The notes beneath the pieces are model-generated. The model did not search any database, was not told where the DNA came from, and worked only from the letters and a program-made list of their open reading frames with translations. 64,000 nucleotides of DNA from Brevibacterium sp. CS2. GTDB lineage: Bacteria > Actinomycetota > Actinomycetes > Actinomycetales > Brevibacteriaceae. Below, piece after piece: positions 62,909-64,000 of this stretch (positions are counted from its first letter, which is position 1; each line of letters opens with the position of its first letter). Where the stretch lies: contig NZ_CP040020.1 of assembly GCF_005280295.1 (NCBI RefSeq), positions 1,426,001 through 1,490,000 of the forward strand, read 5' to 3'. A program made the translations under genes and the position numbers.

Positions 62909-64000
62909 CTACTTCGCGTCGGACCAGGCGTAGAGCGCGCGGTAGATCTCCTGCGGAGAGCACCCGGTGCTGTCGGCCAGTTCGGTGATGACGGCGAGGT
63001 AGTCGCGGTACTCGATCCTGGCGGGGTTCTCCGAGCTCAGGTGGCCGGTGGCGTGCAGTGCGCTCACCGCGCGGGCGTCGAGGATCGCGAAGCGATCGGG
63101 GTACACCGCGGAGAGCAGCGAGCTCGCGAGCGGCACCCCCACTCCGTCGAGGGTGCGGAGGATATCCACGCGGAACCGGTCCGGGGTGTCCGAATCGATC
63201 GCGATCTCGGTGATGAACGCGACCTCGTCCTTGGGGTGGAGCTCGAGGCGGTTGAGGACCGCGAGGCCCTTCCACTCGCCGACCCGGAGGAAGCTCTTGC
63301 GCTTCATCTTCCCCTTCTTGCGGGCCTTGGGGCCGTCCTTGGTCAGGACGCGCTTCTCGAGGTCGGTGACCTCGTAGCGCGGTGCATAGGTCTCGACGAA
63401 GGTCCGGTCGATGACCGGGGAAGTCGGGGATGCCGGGGCCGCCGCGGTCGATGACTGCGGCGAGGCCGCCGATGAGGACGGCGACGTTCCTTCCGTCTTC
63501 ACCGACTGCGCTGAGGTGGTCGACGGCGCAGCTGTCGACTCCGGTGCGGAGGTCTTCGCGGGGGACGACTGCGGGGTGTCGGTCTTCTCCGCGGCGGGTG
63601 CCTTCTCCGCCGTCTTCTCAGCGCTCTTCTCTGCCGCCGGCGCGGATGTCTGAGACGGAGTCGTCGTGGCGTCGGCCGCCTTCGACGGCGCTGACTTCGC
63701 GTCGCTCGCCTTCGCTGGTGTCGTCGTCCCCGACTTCTGCGCGGCCGCTGTCTTCGCTCCGCCCGACTCCTGTGCAGCAGCAGTCTTCGCTCCGCCCGAC
63801 GCCTGTGCAGCGGTCGTCTTCGCTGATGTCGTCTTTGCAGAGGACGTGGACTTCTTCGCGGACGATTGACCCGTGGCCGTCGCAGCCGACTTCTTTGCGT
63901 CGGTCTTCTTCGCGACCTGTGCCTTCGCAGCGTCCTTCTTCGCAGCCGTGGCCTTTGCGCTCGTCTTCTTCGCGTCAGCGGTCTTCGGGCTCGACTTCTT
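62909..64000 (-). CDS. Partial gene: Lys/Ala-rich tail plus helix-hairpin-helix-like domain
   Basis: The minus-strand frame is open from 62909 to the window end, so the start is outside; about 363 residues are visible. The N-terminal 200 residues are Lys/Ala/Ser/Thr-rich (KKTSAKATAAKKDAAKAQVA-type, then AEK and GGAKTAAAQ repeats), like a histone H1 or Ku/HU tail, and would bind DNA. The C-terminal part (RYEVTDLEKRV, FLRVGEWKGLAVLNRLE, LRTLDGVGVPLASSLLSAVYP, FAILDARAVSALH) resembles the helix-hairpin-helix module of base-excision enzymes, without an obvious catalytic Asp/Lys set. A GTG at 63502 could start a shorter form. Family not identified. Confidence 0.7.
   Translation of the reverse strand, partial: KKSSPKTADAKKTSAKATAAKKDAAKAQVAKKTDAKKSAATATGQSSAKKSTSSAKTTSAKTTAAQASGGAKTAAAQESGGAKTAAAQKSGTTTPAKASDAKSAPSKAADATTTPSQTSAPAAEKSAEKTAEKAPAAEKTDTPQSSPAKTSAPESTAAPSTTSAQSVKTEGTSPSSSAASPQSSTAAAPASPTSPVIDRTFVETYAPRYEVTDLEKRVLTKDGPKARKKGKMKRKSFLRVGEWKGLAVLNRLELHPKDEVAFITEIAIDSDTPDRFRVDILRTLDGVGVPLASSLLSAVYPDRFAILDARAVSALHATGHLSSENPARIEYRDYLAVITELADSTGCSPQEIYRALYAWSDAK

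Overview
The window is chromosomal DNA of a high-GC actinobacterium (Actinomycetota; a Brevibacterium-like member of the Micrococcales is my best guess from gene content, not proven). Supporting signs are GC-rich third codon positions, a DtxR/IdeR metal regulator whose metal-ligand spacing matches DtxR exactly, a c-di-AMP (ydaO-type) riboswitch in front of an NlpC/P60 cell-wall hydrolase, the set 5-formyl-THF cyclo-ligase / FmdB / SAF protein / mscL divergent from galU, and many genes whose start codon lies only 6-7 nt after a TANNNT -10 box (leaderless mRNAs). I see no prophage, insertion sequence, integrase or CRISPR array.

Layout. 1-31 kb is mostly housekeeping and stress: a truncated aldehyde dehydrogenase, DtxR, riboswitch plus NlpC/P60 protein, HNH nuclease, GlsB-type membrane protein, tandem universal stress protein, an ABC ATPase/membrane pair, an EcsC protein, tRNA-Arg(CCT), a 1651-aa helicase-like protein whose Walker A and motif II look inactivated, MscL, SAF protein, FmdB, formyl-THF cyclo-ligase, galU with a MogA-like protein and a RimJ-type acetyltransferase, a large mostly disordered membrane protein, succinate-semialdehyde dehydrogenase, small conserved proteins, ornithine-cyclodeaminase-like and GNAT proteins, two transporters and a Cys/Met-metabolism PLP enzyme.

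31-56 kb is a carboxylic-acid catabolic region. It has four AMP-forming acyl-CoA ligases, an acyl-CoA dehydrogenase, a thiolase, two SDRs, two enoyl-CoA hydratases, a hotdog thioesterase, a zinc alcohol dehydrogenase, a quinone-reductase-type enzyme, a TetR regulator and a TRAP transporter. The TRAP locus is unusual: one DctQ and one DctM are followed by three paralogous DctP binding lipoproteins, the middle one broken by a single-base frameshift in a G-rich tract. The set suggests uptake of one or more organic acids, CoA activation and a beta-oxidation-like route; the substrate cannot be read from sequence.

56-64 kb holds a GyrI-like protein, a COG3375-type GNAT, a 3-hydroxyacyl-CoA dehydrogenase with a repeat-expanded N-terminus, a SnoaL-like protein, a second succinate-semialdehyde dehydrogenase, a 3-methyladenine glycosylase lacking most zinc ligands, a Nudix hydrolase, and a partial gene joining a Lys/Ala-rich tail to a helix-hairpin-helix-like domain.

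The least explained structure is a group of intergenic hairpins. Three share sequence, sit directly 3' of genes in the gene's orientation, and in two cases supply the stop codon; others share only architecture and sometimes the end motif GAGAGTGC. Nothing in the window is clearly a new defence or mobile system; these hairpins, the degenerate helicase, the TRAP locus and the short leader ORFs coupled to downstream starts are the best leads.
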